A stretch of DNA of 64,000 bases from Vibrio pectenicida (lineage in GTDB: Bacteria; Pseudomonadota; Gammaproteobacteria; Enterobacterales; Vibrionaceae): NCBI GenBank assembly GCA_024347015.1, contig AP024889.1:2790001-2854000 (forward strand). Reading direction: 5' to 3'. Positions within the stretch are counted from its first letter, which is position 1, and the number at the start of each line of letters is the position of its first letter. The translations under genes and the position numbers were made by a program. Positions 42,204-53,894 of the stretch are shown here, piece after piece. Under the pieces are notes generated by a model, which ran no database searches, had not been told where the DNA came from, and saw nothing but the letters and a program-made list of their open reading frames with translations.

Positions 42204-44786
42204 TTATAAACGTTCTTCTAACCAAGGCTTAATTGTTTTCATCGCCTCAGGTAACGCAGCCACATCAGTTCCACCAGCCTGAGCCATATCAGGACGTCCG
42301 CCGCCTTTGCCGCCAACTTGCTCAGCAACCATTTTCACCAGGTCTCCCGCCTTTACTTTATCGACTAGGTCTTTAGTAACCCCTGCTATCAAGCCAATTT
42401 TACCATCATTAACATTGGCTAGCATGACGACACCACTTCCCATTTGGTTTTTAATACCATCAACCATGGTACGTAAGTTTTTGCTATCAGCGCCTTCCAT
42501 GCCAGCAATCAATACTTTAATACCATTGATTTCCTGAGCTTTCCCCATGATGTTGGCACTCTCTGTTGCCGCCATTTTGTCTTTTAACTTCAAAACTTCT
42601 TTTTCTAGGCCTTTTGCTTTTTGCGCAGATTCAGCTAACTTTTCTTCATACTTGGCTTGTTGGGCTTCAATCACGTCAAGTGCTGTTTCACCTGTTACCG
42701 CCTCAATACGGCGAATACCTGCGGCAATACCACCTTCTGAAGCGATCTTAAATAGACCAATATCACCCGTATTCGATGCGTGAATTCCTCCACAAAGTTC
42801 TGTAGAGAATTCACCCATAGACAGAACACGAACTTCATCATCATATTTTTCACCAAATAAGGCCATTGCACCTTTCTGCTTGGCCGACTCTATATCCATG
42901 ATTTGGGTTTCGATGACATGATTACGCCGAACTTGAGCATTAACTAAACGCTCAACCTCTCTCAACTCAGATGGCGTCACTGCTTCTAAGTGTGAAAAAT
43001 CAAAGCGTAGATTCTCTGGCTTAACAAGAGAGCCTTTCTGAGTTACGTGCTCTCCCAATATTTGGCGAAGGGCTGCATGCAACAAATGGGTCGCAGAGTG
43101 GTTTAAAGAAATCGCAGCACGGCGCTCAACATTAACTAAGGCTTGAACTTTGTCGTCTTTTGCCAAAACACCTTCTGCCAACACACCGTGGTGAGCGATT
43201 GCAATACCCAACTTTTGTGTATCTTCTACTTTAAAAACACCATACTGTGTTTTAATTACTCCAGTATCACCACATTGACCACCTGACTCTGCGTAGAAAG
43301 GCGTTTCATCAAGAATTAGTATTGCTTTATCACCAGCAGATAGTGATTCAGCCGACTCACCTTTAACAAATATTTCCACAACATCGCTATTACCTTGCGT
43401 AGCGTTATAACCACAGAACTCAGATTGTGTTTGGGTTTTAATTGTAGCGTTGTAGTCAGTACCAAACTGGCCAGCTTCACGAGCACGCTGACGCTGTGCT
43501 TCCATTGCTTGCTCAAAGCCTTGCTCATCGATAGTAAAATCACGCTCACGTGCAACATCATTGGTAAGATCAGCAGGGAAACCGTAAGTATCATAAAGTT
43601 TGAATACTGTTTCACCGTCAAGCACCTTACCACCTAAGTTATCCAGTGCTTCGTGAAGAATTGTGATCCCGCGTTCTAGAGTACGACCAAAATTCTCTTC
43701 CTCGATGCGCAGTACTTTCTCCACAATTGATTGTTGCTTCTTAAGCTCTTCACCTGCCGAACCCATTATTTCAGCAAGAACTCCGACAAGCTTATGGAAA
43801 AACACCCCTTTAGCACCAAGCTTGTTACCATGACGCACAGCACGGCGTATGATACGGCGTAAAACGTAACCACGACCTTCGTTTGAAGGCATCACACCAT
43901 CAACAATCAAAAATGAACATGAACGAATATGGTCTGCGATAACTCTCAATGACTGGTTCGATAGGTCTTGATGTCCTATCGTTTGTGCTGCAGCTTTAAT
44001 AAGCTTCTGAAAAACATCAATTTCGTAATTTGAGTGAACTCCCTGCATAATTGCAGAAATACGCTCGATCCCCATACCAGTATCTACTGCGGGCTTAGGC
44101 AGCGGGTCCATCGTGCCATCAGCATGACGATTAAACTGCATAAAGACATTATTCCAGATCTCGATAAAGCGATCGCCATCCTCTTCAGGGGTACCTGGGC
44201 GACCACCCCAAATATGCTCACCGTGATCGTAGAAGATTTCAGTACATGGACCACAAGGACCTGTATCACCCATTGTCCAGAAGTTATCGGATTCGTACTG
44301 TTTACCGCCTATTTTATCACCAATACGCACGATGCGATCAGCCGGTATGCCAACTTTTTTGTTCCAAATTTCGAACGCCTCATCATCTGTCTCATAGATT
44401 GTGACTAAAAGACGCTCTTTAGGTAGCTGCAATGTTTCAGTCAAAAATTCCCATGCATAAGTAATGGCATCTTCTTTGAAGTAATCACCAAAGCTGAAAT
44501 TTCCGAGCATTTCGAAGAAAGTATGGTGGCGAGCAGTAAAACCAACGTTTTCTAGATCATTGTGTTTACCACCAGCACGTACACAACGCTGAGCCGTAGT
44601 TGCGCGAGTATAGGCACGTTTCTCTGCACCTAAAAAGCAATCTTTAAATTGGTTCATCCCTGCATTAGTAAATAACAGAGTAGGATCGTTATGTGGGACC
44701 AAAGATGAACTGTCTACGATTTGATGTCCCTTGCTTTCAAAGAACTTGAGGAACGCATTACGAACCTCGTCAGTGCTCATGTACAT
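42204..44786 (-). CDS. alaS: Alanine-tRNA ligase AlaS
   Basis: Charges tRNA-Ala and edits mischarged serine and glycine. The 860-residue protein has the class II catalytic domain ([54 protein letters not shown]). The tRNA-recognition and editing domain has the zinc/editing motif [12 protein letters not shown] and a later [15 protein letters not shown]-terminal coiled coil and C-Ala domain ends with [15 protein letters not shown]. The start MYMSTDEV is supported by AGGA eight bases upstream; two codons later is a second ATG. It is the gene downstream of recX and upstream of the aspartokinase gene. Confidence 0.98.
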   Translation of the reverse strand: MYMSTDEVRNAFLKFFESKGHQIVDSSSLVPHNDPTLLFTNAGMNQFKDCFLGAEKRAYTRATTAQRCVRAGGKHNDLENVGFTARHHTFFEMLGNFSFGDYFKEDAITYAWEFLTETLQLPKERLLVTIYETDDEAFEIWNKKVGIPADRIVRIGDKIGGKQYESDNFWTMGDTGPCGPCTEIFYDHGEHIWGGRPGTPEEDGDRFIEIWNNVFMQFNRHADGTMDPLPKPAVDTGMGIERISAIMQGVHSNYEIDVFQKLIKAAAQTIGHQDLSNQSLRVIADHIRSCSFLIVDGVMPSNEGRGYVLRRIIRRAVRHGNKLGAKGVFFHKLVGVLAEIMGSAGEELKKQQSIVEKVLRIEEENFGRTLERGITILHEALDNLGGKVLDGETVFKLYDTYGFPADLTNDVARERDFTIDEQGFEQAMEAQRQRAREAGQFGTDYNATIKTQTQSEFCGYNATQGNSDVVEIFVKGESAESLSAGDKAILILDETPFYAESGGQCGDTGVIKTQYGVFKVEDTQKLGIAIAHHGVLAEGVLAKDDKVQALVNVERRAAISLNHSATHLLHAALRQILGEHVTQKGSLVKPENLRFDFSHLEAVTPSELREVERLVNAQVRRNHVIETQIMDIESAKQKGAMALFGEKYDDEVRVLSMGEFSTELCGGIHASNTGDIGLFKIASEGGIAAGIRRIEAVTGETALDVIEAQQAKYEEKLAESAQKAKGLEKEVLKLKDKMAATESANIMGKAQEINGIKVLIAGMEGADSKNLRTMVDGIKNQMGSGVVMLANVNDGKIGLIAGVTKDLVDKVKAGDLVKMVAEQVGGKGGGRPDMAQAGGTDVAALPEAMKTIKPWLEERL

Positions 44787-45009
44787 GCAGCGCTTCCTAG
44801 AAATAGTCGAGTTAGAATTTTGCGCTATTGTAGATCATGGCAAGCGCCACGACTAGGCCCTGTTGATCTTTCGAGCACTATTTTTGGGGAGTAGGGTATT
44901 TATTGGGGATTCGGTTATCTTTCAATAAACTTAGTCTTATCCTAAAGAAGCTCTCTTGACTAGGAAAAATAGGTACGTTATGCCTTCATAAAACAACTGA
45001 AAAGTGTTT

Positions 45010-45474
45010 TTAATCACCTTGGTAGGCATTTAAAGCATGATCTATCTGTTCAAAGCTATAGCCTCGATATTGTAAAAAGCGTACTTGCTTAGCGTACTCT
45101 TTGGGGTCTGTTGCTTTTTGACCTTTGTATTTCTTTTCCGCTACTTGTTTGGCTAACACAAACCAGTCTTGTGGTTCTTCCTCCATTGCTTGATCTACCA
45201 CAGAATCTACGACTCTCTTCTGCTGCAATTCCTGACGAATACGCCGCTCACCATGACCTTTATATACATGCTGCCGTATTTGGCTTTTAGCATAACGAAG
45301 ATCGTCAAGGTAGTTATGATCGAGGCAAAATTTTATTGCTTCATAAACAGAATTTTCATCATAGCCTTTATAAATAAGCTTTTGATAAAGCTCGTATTCA
45401 CCATGATCTCTTCGGCTCAAAAGTTGGATAGCCGCTTCATTAGCAGATAAAGGTACCAAAGCTCTTTTAAACAT
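45010..45474 (-). CDS. recX: RecA regulatory protein RecX
   Basis: Caps RecA filaments and inhibits recombinase and coprotease activities. The 154-residue protein has three RecX repeats of three helices each: [52 protein letters not shown] and [22 protein letters not shown]. The ATG at 45474 is preceded by AGGG; the frame extends 12 codons further, but those fall in the recA terminator hairpin. It lies about 70 bp after recA, and some recA transcripts that read through the hairpin will include it, as in E. coli. Confidence 0.93.
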   Translation of the reverse strand: MFKRALVPLSANEAAIQLLSRRDHGEYELYQKLIYKGYDENSVYEAIKFCLDHNYLDDLRYAKSQIRQHVYKGHGERRIRQELQQKRVVDSVVDQAMEEEPQDWFVLAKQVAEKKYKGQKATDPKEYAKQVRFLQYRGYSFEQIDHALNAYQGD

Positions 45475-45496
45475 AAATACCCTAGGGCCAGATATA

Positions 45497-45526
45497 ACAA
45501 AGCCCTGCACACAACTGACAGGGCTT
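45497..45526 (-). terminator. Partial terminator between recA and recX
   Basis: On the minus strand AAGCCCTG pairs with CAGGGCTT around an 11-base loop, followed by the weak T-run TGTTAT. E. coli has a leaky terminator in the same place, which keeps RecX well below RecA. Confidence 0.72.
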
Positions 45527-45546
45527 ATCGTATTTAATCAGATGAC

Positions 45547-46593
45547 TTACAACTCTTCTTTTTCTGGCATTTTATCTAATTCAACATCATCAGCTTGAAG
45601 CTCTGCAGGAGAAAGCAGCATACTACGTAACGTCGCATCAATCGTTTGGGCAGCTTGTGTATTCTCACGCAAATATTTTGCTGCATTAGCCTTACCTTGG
45701 CCAATCTTATCACCATTGTAGCTATACCAAGCACCAGCTTTTTCAATCAATTTGTGCTTCACACCGAGATCTATCAATTCACCTTCACGGTTAAAGCCTT
45801 GGCCATACATGATTTGAGTTTCCGCTTGTTTAAAGGGTGCCGCAATCTTGTTCTTAACCACTTTGATGCGAGTTTCGTTACCAACAACCTCATCACCATC
45901 TTTAATCGAACCTGTGCGGCGAATATCTAGACGAACCGAAGCATAAAATTTAAGTGCATTACCACCTGTTGTGGTTTCTGGATTACCAAACATAACGCCT
46001 ATCTTCATCCGAATTTGGTTGATAAAGATACACATACAATTTGACTGTTTAAGGTTACCCGTCAACTTACGCATTGCCTGGGATAGCATACGAGCCTGTA
46101 GACCCATATGGCTGTCGCCCATCTCACCTTCAATTTCGGCCTTTGGCGTCAATGCTGCAACCGAGTCAATTACCATCACATCAATTGCACCAGAACGAGC
46201 CAAAGCATCACAAATCTCAAGCGCTTGCTCACCAGTGTCGGGTTGAGATACTAACAAAGCATCAATATCAACACCCAGTTTTTTCGCATAAACAGGATCG
46301 AGTGCATGCTCAGCATCAATAAAAGCACACGTTTTACCTTCACGCTGCGCAGCAGCAATCAACTCAAGTGTTAACGTCGTTTTACCCGATGATTCAGGGC
46401 CATAAACTTCAACAATACGCCCCATTGGTAAGCCACCAGCACCTAATGCAATATCAAGAGAAAGTGAGCCCGTGGAAATAGTTTCAACATCCATAGTACG
46501 GTTATCACCAAGACGCATAATAGAGCCTTTACCGAATTGCTTTTCAATCTGACCAAGTGCTGCAGCGAGCGCCTTCTGTTTGTTATCGTCCAT
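45547..46593 (-). CDS. recA: Recombinase RecA
   Basis: Forms filaments on single-stranded DNA, catalyses strand exchange and stimulates LexA self-cleavage. The 348-residue protein from [20 protein letters not shown] has Walker A GPESSGKT (about 65-72), Walker B region [10 protein letters not shown], the DNA-binding loops around [19 protein letters not shown] and [14 protein letters not shown], and an acidic C-terminus. GGAG lies six bases before this ATG; a start four codons upstream (46605) is less likely. The promoter carries a LexA box that exactly fills its spacer (see 46688-46703). Its neighbours are pncC upstream and recX downstream. Confidence 0.98.
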   Translation of the reverse strand: MDDNKQKALAAALGQIEKQFGKGSIMRLGDNRTMDVETISTGSLSLDIALGAGGLPMGRIVEVYGPESSGKTTLTLELIAAAQREGKTCAFIDAEHALDPVYAKKLGVDIDALLVSQPDTGEQALEICDALARSGAIDVMVIDSVAALTPKAEIEGEMGDSHMGLQARMLSQAMRKLTGNLKQSNCMCIFINQIRMKIGVMFGNPETTTGGNALKFYASVRLDIRRTGSIKDGDEVVGNETRIKVVKNKIAAPFKQAETQIMYGQGFNREGELIDLGVKHKLIEKAGAWYSYNGDKIGQGKANAAKYLRENTQAAQTIDATLRSMLLSPAELQADDVELDKMPEKEEL

Positions 46594-46681
46594 CACTTTC
46601 TCCACTTAACTCATCAACGCACTGATGGTATTTGAATGCTTATTTTTGCCTCAGAGCTATTCTGGGCTATCACTATAAATC

Positions 46682-46709
46682 ATTATACTGTTGATTCATA
46701 CAGTGTCCA
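46682..46709 (-). promoter_or_regulatory. Promoter of recA
   Basis: On the minus strand TGGACA (46704-46709), a 16-base spacer and a perfect TATAAT (46682-46687). It is about 90 bases before the recA start codon. Confidence 0.85.
46688..46703 (-). promoter_or_regulatory. LexA (SOS) box of recA
   Basis: CTGTATGAATCAACAG on the minus strand, matching CTGT-N8-ACAG. It fills the 16-base spacer of the recA promoter, so bound LexA would cover the polymerase site completely. In the vicinity it is the only box I noticed. Confidence 0.9.
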
Positions 46710-46783
46710 TAGCTGTCGATGTTTTTTTTGTATATCAGCTACATCTTATTAATTTTTGTGAGGTTAATTTTCTAACCAACTTT

Positions 46784-47266
46784 TCACTTCACTTTTTCAT
46801 ACAATACTTGCAAAGCAAGACTCACCGCTTGCTGGCGTACTTCTGCACGCTTGCCTGAAAAATAATGGGTCTCCACTTTAAGCCAACCCTTATCATCCGC
46901 CCACGCAAAACATACTGTGCCAACAGGCTTTTCAGCACTACCACCATCCGGCCCTGCCACGCCGCTTATTGACACACCTAGATTTGCATTAGAATATTTG
47001 AGAGCGCCCTTAACCATTTCAATTACAGTCATCTCACTAACCGCACCATGGGAGTTAATAGTTTCTGGAGAAACCCCTAGCATTTCAATTTTGGCTTCGT
47101 TGCTATAAGTGATAAAAGCACGATCAAACCAAGCAGAGCTACCAGGAATATCAGTGATAGCCGCAGAAATACCGCCACCAGTACACGACTCTGCCGTTGT
47201 AATAACAATCTGGTGATAATTTAAGCACCTTCCCAGTTTGGTAGATAAGATTTGCTGTGATTCCAT
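46784..47266 (-). CDS. pncC: Nicotinamide-nucleotide amidase PncC (CinA C-terminal domain protein)
   Basis: Deamidates NMN to NaMN in pyridine nucleotide salvage. The 160-residue protein has only the CinA C-terminal domain: [23 protein letters not shown] (catalytic Ser region), [17 protein letters not shown], and [26 protein letters not shown]. The ATG at 47266 has GAGG eight bases upstream; 14 more in-frame codons exist but do not match the family. It lies directly upstream of recA on the same strand, about 190 bp away, a conserved gene pair, and is divergent from mutS across about 80 bp. Confidence 0.93.
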   Translation of the reverse strand: MESQQILSTKLGRCLNYHQIVITTAESCTGGGISAAITDIPGSSAWFDRAFITYSNEAKIEMLGVSPETINSHGAVSEMTVIEMVKGALKYSNANLGVSISGVAGPDGGSAEKPVGTVCFAWADDKGWLKVETHYFSGKRAEVRQQAVSLALQVLYEKVK

Positions 47267-47349
47267 ATCTAAAACCTCATTGTGACTTTTCGTCAAATCA
47301 TGATTCACGTATCCTAAGCCGCAATAAACATAAACGAAAGAAATTACCC

Positions 47350-49911
47350 GTGAAAGCTGAACAAAAACACACTCCCATGATGCAGCAGTACCATAAGCTC
47401 AAAGCTGAAAATCCGGATATATTATTATTTTATCGGATGGGGGATTTCTACGAACTTTTTTATGATGATGCTAAACGTGCGTCTCAATTGTTAGATATCT
47501 CACTGACAAAGCGTGGAGCTTCTGCTGGCGAGCCTATCCCAATGGCGGGAGTGCCATTTCATGCAGTTGAGGGCTATTTAGCGAAACTGGTCCAACTTGG
47601 CGAATCTGTTGCTATCTGCGAGCAGATTGGCGATCCAGCCACCAGTAAAGGCCCCGTCGAGCGTAAAGTAGTACGTATCGTTACGCCAGGCACTGTCACT
47701 GATGAAGCACTGCTTTCTGAAAGAATTGATAACCTTATCGCTGCTATATATCACCAAGACGGTAAATTTGGTTATGCAACATTAGATGTCACTTCTGGGC
47801 GTTTTCAATTAATGGAACCGCAAACAGAAGAAGAAATGGCAGCAGAATTACAGCGTACCTCACCAAGAGAACTACTCTTTCCTGAGGACTTTTCCCCTAT
47901 TGACCTTATGGCCTCACGCAATGGCAATCGCCGTCGCCCAATTTGGGAATTTGAGTTAGATACCGCAAAACAACAACTCAACCAACAGTTTGGCACAAGA
48001 GATTTAATTGGTTTTGGGGTAGAGAAGTCAACGCTTGGATTATGCGCCGCTGGGTGCTTGATTCAATACGTAAAAGATACACAACGCACTGCTCTGCCTC
48101 ATATTCGCTCTCTCACTTACGATCAACAAAATCACTCAGTTATTCTTGATGCAGCAACGCGACGCAATTTAGAAATTACTCAAAACCTTTCCGGTGGGAC
48201 AGAAAATACCTTAGCAGAGGTGTTGGATCATAGTGCGACAGCGATGGGAAGCCGTATGCTAAAACGCTGGTTGCATCAACCAATGCGAGATATTAAAACC
48301 TTAAATCATCGCCTCGATGCTATTAGCGAACTCAAAGAATTAGTTTTATTTTCAGAGCTCCACCCAATACTCAAACAAATTGGCGATATCGAACGTATTA
48401 TAGCTCGCCTTGCTTTACGCAGTGCACGCCCTCGAGATCTAGCACGGCTGCGCCATGCGATGCAGCAGCTACCAGGCTTGGCTGACACAATGGGAAGTTT
48501 GGCTCACCCATACCTGACTGACCTTACCAATTATGCAGCACCGCAGCAGACCATCTGTGAACTACTAGAACGTGCGATAAAAGACAATCCACCTGTCGTA
48601 ATTAGAGATGGGGGTGTTCTTGCAGAAGGCTATAACGATGAACTCGATGAGTGGCGTAAATTAGCAGAAGGTGCTGCTGAGTATCTTGAAAAACTTGAAA
48701 AGGATGAAAGAGAGCGCCACGGTATCGATAGTTTAAAAGTCGGTTATAACAATGTTCACGGCTTCTTCATCCAAGTCAGTCGAGGACAAAGTCACTTGGC
48801 TCCTCCTCATTATGTTCGTCGCCAAACGTTAAAAAATGCAGAGCGTTATATTATTCCTGAACTCAAAGAACACGAAGACAAAGTTCTAAATTCCAAGTCC
48901 AAGGCGCTGTCACTAGAAAAAAAATTATGGGAAGAGCTGTTTGACCTACTACTGCCCCATTTAGAGAAATTACAAAACCTAGCTTCTGCTATTTCTCAGA
49001 TTGATGTACTGCAAAACCTTGCTGAACGAGCAGACAACCTAGATTATTGTCGTCCGATACTGACGGAAGAAACAGGCATCGAAATCCAATCTGGCCGTCA
49101 CCCGGTTGTCGAGCAAGTACTAGACGAGCCGTTTATCGCCAATCCAATAAAACTCAACTCTGAGCGAAAGATGTTGATTATAACAGGGCCAAATATGGGC
49201 GGTAAATCTACCTATATGCGCCAAACAGCACTGATTGCATTAATGGCTCATATTGGTTCATATGTCCCTGCAGAGTCAGCTAAAATTGGTTCTATTGATC
49301 GTATATTTACCCGTATTGGTGCATCAGATGACCTGGCTTCAGGGCGCTCTACTTTTATGGTTGAAATGACAGAAACAGCGAATATCCTCCACAATGCTAC
49401 AACCAAGAGTTTGGTTCTTATGGATGAGATCGGTCGAGGAACAAGCACCTACGATGGCTTATCTCTCGCTTGGTCCAGTGCAGAATGGTTAGCAAAACAG
49501 CTAGGTTCTATGACTCTATTTGCCACTCACTATTTCGAGTTAACTGAATTGCCAAATCAAACACCTCACCTAGCTAACGTGCACTTAGATGCAGTAGAAC
49601 ATGGCGACAACATTGCTTTCATGCATACAGTCCAAGAAGGTGCCGCGAGTAAATCTTATGGTTTAGCAGTAGCGGCGCTTGCCGGTGTACCCAAAAGCGT
49701 CATAAAACATGCACGAATCAAACTGACTCAATTGGAACAGCTGAGTTCAGCTGAAAACAAAAAAAACAAGCATTCAGTAGACACAAAAAACCAACTTAGC
49801 CTAATTCCAGAGCCAAGTGAAGTTGAAGAAACTCTTGCCAAGATCGACCCTGATGATCTAACACCACGTCAAGCTTTAGAAGCTTTGTATCGATTAAAAA
49901 AGCTATTATAA
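47350..49911 (+). CDS. mutS: DNA mismatch repair protein MutS
   Basis: Recognises mismatches and small loops and recruits MutL. The 853-residue protein (GTG start, [17 protein letters not shown]) matches the E. coli length. The mismatch-reading Phe-x-Glu motif is in [20 protein letters not shown]. The connector and lever domains follow. The ABC-type ATPase has Walker [35 protein letters not shown] and [11 protein letters not shown]. The C-terminal helix ends [13 protein letters not shown]. The frame is open 31 codons upstream but those overlap the pncC start. It converges with lptG, not with rpoS. Confidence 0.97.
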   Translation: MKAEQKHTPMMQQYHKLKAENPDILLFYRMGDFYELFYDDAKRASQLLDISLTKRGASAGEPIPMAGVPFHAVEGYLAKLVQLGESVAICEQIGDPATSKGPVERKVVRIVTPGTVTDEALLSERIDNLIAAIYHQDGKFGYATLDVTSGRFQLMEPQTEEEMAAELQRTSPRELLFPEDFSPIDLMASRNGNRRRPIWEFELDTAKQQLNQQFGTRDLIGFGVEKSTLGLCAAGCLIQYVKDTQRTALPHIRSLTYDQQNHSVILDAATRRNLEITQNLSGGTENTLAEVLDHSATAMGSRMLKRWLHQPMRDIKTLNHRLDAISELKELVLFSELHPILKQIGDIERIIARLALRSARPRDLARLRHAMQQLPGLADTMGSLAHPYLTDLTNYAAPQQTICELLERAIKDNPPVVIRDGGVLAEGYNDELDEWRKLAEGAAEYLEKLEKDERERHGIDSLKVGYNNVHGFFIQVSRGQSHLAPPHYVRRQTLKNAERYIIPELKEHEDKVLNSKSKALSLEKKLWEELFDLLLPHLEKLQNLASAISQIDVLQNLAERADNLDYCRPILTEETGIEIQSGRHPVVEQVLDEPFIANPIKLNSERKMLIITGPNMGGKSTYMRQTALIALMAHIGSYVPAESAKIGSIDRIFTRIGASDDLASGRSTFMVEMTETANILHNATTKSLVLMDEIGRGTSTYDGLSLAWSSAEWLAKQLGSMTLFATHYFELTELPNQTPHLANVHLDAVEHGDNIAFMHTVQEGAASKSYGLAVAALAGVPKSVIKHARIKLTQLEQLSSAENKKNKHSVDTKNQLSLIPEPSEVEETLAKIDPDDLTPRQALEALYRLKKLL

Positions 49912-49919
49912 CAAATGTA

Positions 49920-49950
49920 AAAAAGGGCTGCGATTTGCAGCCCTCTCTTT
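49920..49950. terminator. Bidirectional terminator between mutS and lptG
   Basis: AGGGCTGC (49924-49931) pairs with GCAGCCCT (49937-49944) around a five-base loop. CTCTTT follows on the plus strand and a T-run on the minus strand. It lies in the 53-bp gap of these convergent genes. Confidence 0.85.
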
Positions 49951-49964
49951 GAATAGCGCGTAAA

Positions 49965-51035
49965 CTAAAGTTTTCTTCGAAGTAATACTAAAGCTACAGT
50001 CAAAAATACCATACTCGGCATCACAGCACCAAACGCTGGAGGAATGTTATATACCAAACTCAATGGACCGAAAAATTCGCTAGAAATATAAAAAGTAAAA
50101 CCAGCTACGACTCCAGATAAAATCCGAGCTCCCATGGTCACACTTCGTAATGGGCCAAAAATAAATGACAGCGCCATCAGCATCATGACAGCAATAGAAA
50201 AAGGCTGCGTTACTTTTCGCCACAGTGCTAATTCATATCGTGAAGAGTCCTGCTCAGACGCCTTAAGGTAATAAACATAATCAAATAGACCACCTAAAGA
50301 GAGCTCTTCTGGTTTTACAGTTACAACTGCAAGTTTGTCTGGCGCTAGTGACGTCGTCCATCGATAGTCAGGTAAATTGGTTTTAGATATTTCGATTTCA
50401 TCAACCATTTCTGTTAACTGAACATCTTTCATTAACCAAGTATTCTCAGACAAGTAATCTACTTGCGCTGCATAAACCACACTTTCCAATTGCTTATCGC
50501 TATTAAATCGCCACATATTTAGGCCGTACAATTTATCGTCATCGATTTTACCGATGAAAATAAAATCATTGGCATCACGGGCCCAAACTCCTGTACGTAC
50601 CGACATAATGGCACCACCAGAAGTACTAAATGCCCGTAGATCTCGGGCCATCTTTTGAGCCTGAGGAGCCCCCCACTGACCAAGTAAAGTGACTAATACC
50701 ATCAAAGGCACTGCTGTTTTAAGCACCGATAAACCAATATCGAGTTTGGAATAACCAGAGGCCTGCATAACAACCAATTCAGAGCTTGAGGCCAACATCC
50801 CAAGCCCAATTAAAGCCCCTAGTAAAGCCGCCATAGGAAAAAACATTTCAATATCACGAGGAATGCTCAAGACAACGTAAAGCAACGCTTGCAGTAAATC
50901 ATAACTACCTTGTCCAACCTTACGTAACTGCTCTACGTATTTAATAATCGAAGACAGGCCAACAAAGGTTGCCAGTACTAACGATGTAGTGGCAATAATA
51001 GTCTTACCAATATAAAGATCGAGGATTTTAAACAC
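49965..51035 (-). CDS. lptG: LPS export ABC transporter permease LptG
   Basis: Partner of LptF in the LptB2FG inner-membrane complex that extracts LPS and drives it along LptC-LptA-LptD. The 356-residue protein has a YjgP/YjgQ permease fold: membrane helices near 13-33, 55-85 and 98-118, a periplasmic jellyroll (about 125-260, including DANDFIFIGKIDDDKLYGLNMW), and three helices at the C-terminus. The coupling region FFPMAALLGALIGLGMLASSSELVVMQASGYS is well preserved. GTG start, three bases after lptF's TAA, so the two are tightly coupled. Confidence 0.96.
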   Translation of the reverse strand: MFKILDLYIGKTIIATTSLVLATFVGLSSIIKYVEQLRKVGQGSYDLLQALLYVVLSIPRDIEMFFPMAALLGALIGLGMLASSSELVVMQASGYSKLDIGLSVLKTAVPLMVLVTLLGQWGAPQAQKMARDLRAFSTSGGAIMSVRTGVWARDANDFIFIGKIDDDKLYGLNMWRFNSDKQLESVVYAAQVDYLSENTWLMKDVQLTEMVDEIEISKTNLPDYRWTTSLAPDKLAVVTVKPEELSLGGLFDYVYYLKASEQDSSRYELALWRKVTQPFSIAVMMLMALSFIFGPLRSVTMGARILSGVVAGFTFYISSEFFGPLSLVYNIPPAFGAVMPSMVFLTVALVLLRRKL

Positions 51036-51038
51036 AGC

Positions 51039-52142
51039 TTATACGGCCTTATTTCGTTGTCTTAGTTTATCTTTAATCCGCCTCACTGGAATGCTCTCCA
51101 GTGAGTTGATCCCTATTGCAGTCAGTAGTAATGCAGCATTGATCGGCCACATACCAATAAAAGCAGGAATAGAACCATCTTCCAATGCTGATTTGGTGGC
51201 ACTGATTGATAAGAAATAAGCCAAATAAATCAGTATCGCAGGGCCCATTTTAGCAAAGCGACCTTGGCGGGGATTAACCGCGGATAATGGCACCACCAAC
51301 ATAGTTAACAGCGGTATGCATACAACAAGAGAGATCCGCCATTGCAATTCAGCCTGAGCGCGTGGGTCAGGGTTAGAAATAAGTAGCAGAGTCGGAATTG
51401 CTTCCCAATTACGGCCTTTAGGCTTAACGTCACGCTGGCCAATTAAGCCTTCATATTGTTTAAAATCTGTGACCATATAATCCAGACGGGTCGGTACGCC
51501 TTCGTAGCGGACACCATCAAACATACGAATTACTTGCCGACCATCACTGAGCTCTTTAACTTCGCCTGATTGTGAAAATGAGACACTAGGCAAAATTGAA
51601 CCGCGCGGGCGCATCTGGGCAACAAAAACATGTTTAAGCTTTTTGTCTTCAATATCATCAATAAAGACGACAGAGGATCCATCAGGCGTACCTTGGAATT
51701 GTCCTTTTTGAAGCATATCAACATTATTTTCAGCTGCCACTTGCTCTTCAAGCTGAATGAGTTTTTCTTGGCTCATTGGTGAAAAAACAAATGCGTTCGC
51801 GCCAGCAATTAGACCAGTAATCACCGCTAGGTAAAGTGCTGCCCTAATGAGAAATTTATTGCCAATCCCCGTTGCATTCATAACGGTGATTTCACTTTCC
51901 GCATATAAACGCCCAAAGGTCAGCAAAATACCAAGAAACAAACTTAGAGGCAGCATTAATAGCCCCATTGATGGCATACTCAAGCCAACATAATTCATCA
52001 CCAATGAAGCGGGGATATCACCATCTGAGGCATCAGCCAAAACTTTGATCAGTTTTTGGCTTAAAAACACCAAAAACAAGATAAAAAAGATCGCCAGTTG
52101 GCTCTTGAGTGTCTCGCGGATCAAATATCTAACAATAATCAC
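51039..52142 (-). CDS. lptF: LPS export ABC transporter permease LptF
   Basis: Second membrane subunit of LptB2FG. The 367-residue protein starts at GTG (MIIVRYLIRETLKSQLAIFF). It has LPLSLFLGILLTFGRLYAESEITVMNATG, the coupling-helix segment contacting LptB, a periplasmic jellyroll (about 130-260) and three C-terminal helices. It is the promoter-proximal gene of lptF-lptG and is divergent from pepA across about 190 bp. LptB, LptC and LptA are encoded elsewhere. LptD at 12.7 kb is the outer-membrane end of the same pathway. Confidence 0.96.
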   Translation of the reverse strand: MIIVRYLIRETLKSQLAIFFILFLVFLSQKLIKVLADASDGDIPASLVMNYVGLSMPSMGLLMLPLSLFLGILLTFGRLYAESEITVMNATGIGNKFLIRAALYLAVITGLIAGANAFVFSPMSQEKLIQLEEQVAAENNVDMLQKGQFQGTPDGSSVVFIDDIEDKKLKHVFVAQMRPRGSILPSVSFSQSGEVKELSDGRQVIRMFDGVRYEGVPTRLDYMVTDFKQYEGLIGQRDVKPKGRNWEAIPTLLLISNPDPRAQAELQWRISLVVCIPLLTMLVVPLSAVNPRQGRFAKMGPAILIYLAYFLSISATKSALEDGSIPAFIGMWPINAALLLTAIGINSLESIPVRRIKDKLRQRNKAV

Positions 52143-52333
52143 GTTGAAATTACCTATACAAAACTTGTTTTTTTAATTGAATCACTATAATTTCCCGTTG
52201 AACCTTTTATTATTTGAAATTTTGGCTAACTGTTAACGCGCTTATTTACTCGTCGTTCCAAACAAGGAATCCACAAGTAAGACGCCATTATCTAACATTT
52301 AGTTCTATTTGTCTTCAGGATGTAGGAGTACGC

Positions 52334-53842
52334 ATGGAGTTCAGTGTAAAAAGTGGTAGCCCAGAGAAACAACGTAGTGCTTGTATTGTTGTGGGTGTAT
52401 TCGAACCACGCCGTCTCTCTCCAGTTGCTGAACAGCTAGATAAAATCAGCGACGGCTATATCAGTTCACTACTTCGTCGTGGTGATCTGGAAGGAAAACC
52501 AGGGCAGATGTTGTTACTGCATCAAGTGCCTGGAGTGCTGTCCGAGCGCGTTTTACTTGTCGGCTGTGGTAAAGAACGTGAACTGGGAGAACGCCAGTAT
52601 AAAGAAATTATTCAAAAAACCATTAACACTTTAAACGAAACTGGTTCAATGGAAGCGGTCTGCTTCCTAACCGAGCTACATGTTAAAGGACGTGATACAT
52701 ATTGGAAAGTGCGTCAAGCTGTTGAAGCAACAAAAGATAGCTTATACACATTTGATCAGTTCAAAAGTATCAAACCGGAAACTCGCCGTCCATTACGCAA
52801 ACTTGTATTCAATGTCCCGACTCGACGAGAGCTCAATCTAGGTGAAAAAGCGATCACCCATGGTTTAGCTATCGCTTCAGGAGTAAAGGCTGCAAAAGAT
52901 CTTGGCAACATGCCACCCAATATTGCCAACCCTGCTTACCTAGCCTCTCAGGCTCGACGTCTTGCAGATGACTACCAGACAGTCACCACTAAAATTATTG
53001 GTGAACAAGAGATGGAAAAACTGGGCATGACCTCTTACCTAGCGGTTGGCCGAGGCTCAAAAAATGAATCGATGATGTCCATTATGGAATATAAAGGCAG
53101 CTCCGATCCAGATACCAAGCCCATCGTTCTAGTAGGTAAAGGGCTAACCTTTGATTCTGGTGGTATTTCACTCAAACCAGGCGAAGGAATGGATGAAATG
53201 AAATACGATATGTGTGGCGCAGCTTCAGTCTTCGGTACTATGAAGTCACTAGCCAAACTCAACTTGCCAATTAATGTTATCGGTGTTCTTGCAGGCTGTG
53301 AGAATATGCCCGGTAGCAACGCTTATCGCCCAGGCGACATCTTAACTACAATGTCAGGTCAAACGGTAGAAGTACTTAACACTGATGCGGAAGGTCGGCT
53401 AGTACTGTGCGATGCATTAACTTACGTTGAGCGTTTTGACCCTGATTGTGTTGTTGATGTTGCCACCCTTACGGGAGCGTGCGTAATTGCTCTTGGGCAC
53501 CATATTAGTGGTGTTTTATCTAACCATAACCCTCTATCGCATGAATTGGTAAATGCATCCGAACAAGCCAGCGATAGAGCATGGCGTCTACCAATGACCG
53601 ATGAATATCACGAGCAGCTGAAAAGTCCGTTTGCCGATATGGCCAACATAGGTGGCCGTCCTGGTGGCACCATAACAGCTGGATGTTTCTTATCCAAATT
53701 TACTAAGAAATATCACTGGGCTCATATCGACATTGCAGGTACTGCTTGGAAATCTGGTGCAACCAAGGGAGCAACAGGTCGTCCTGTTTCAATGCTCGTC
53801 CAGTTTGTATTAAACCGAAGCGGCCAAGAAACGGAAGAGTAA
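52334..53842 (+). CDS. pepA: Leucyl aminopeptidase PepA
   Basis: Hexameric dizinc/manganese aminopeptidase (M17); in E. coli it also binds DNA in Xer recombination and carAB control. The 502-residue protein has an N-terminal macro-like domain ([20 protein letters not shown]). The catalytic domain has [17 protein letters not shown] (metal Lys and Asp), [12 protein letters not shown], and the family signature NTDAEGRL. The ATG at 52334 is set by TAGGAG eight bases upstream; the open frame runs 40 codons further without family similarity. It ends with an intrinsic terminator, with holC directly after. Confidence 0.97.
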   Translation: MEFSVKSGSPEKQRSACIVVGVFEPRRLSPVAEQLDKISDGYISSLLRRGDLEGKPGQMLLLHQVPGVLSERVLLVGCGKERELGERQYKEIIQKTINTLNETGSMEAVCFLTELHVKGRDTYWKVRQAVEATKDSLYTFDQFKSIKPETRRPLRKLVFNVPTRRELNLGEKAITHGLAIASGVKAAKDLGNMPPNIANPAYLASQARRLADDYQTVTTKIIGEQEMEKLGMTSYLAVGRGSKNESMMSIMEYKGSSDPDTKPIVLVGKGLTFDSGGISLKPGEGMDEMKYDMCGAASVFGTMKSLAKLNLPINVIGVLAGCENMPGSNAYRPGDILTTMSGQTVEVLNTDAEGRLVLCDALTYVERFDPDCVVDVATLTGACVIALGHHISGVLSNHNPLSHELVNASEQASDRAWRLPMTDEYHEQLKSPFADMANIGGRPGGTITAGCFLSKFTKKYHWAHIDIAGTAWKSGATKGATGRPVSMLVQFVLNRSGQETEE

Positions 53843-53854
53843 TTTCCAAACACG

Positions 53855-53878
53855 AAAAGGGCCGCAAGGCCCTTTTTT
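53855..53878 (+). terminator. Intrinsic terminator after pepA
   Basis: AAAAGGGCC, a GCAA loop, then GGCCCTTTTTT: a 9-bp stem with a GNRA-type loop and six T. It lies 13 bases after the stop and before holC, so holC depends on read-through or its own promoter. Confidence 0.9.
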
Positions 53879-53894
53879 AATTCGGTAACATATT

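Noticed and set aside
52214..52333. A 40-residue N-terminal extension of PepA
   Set aside because: The TAGGAG site before 52334 and the family N-terminus decide for the shorter form; the extension covers the lptF-pepA promoter region.
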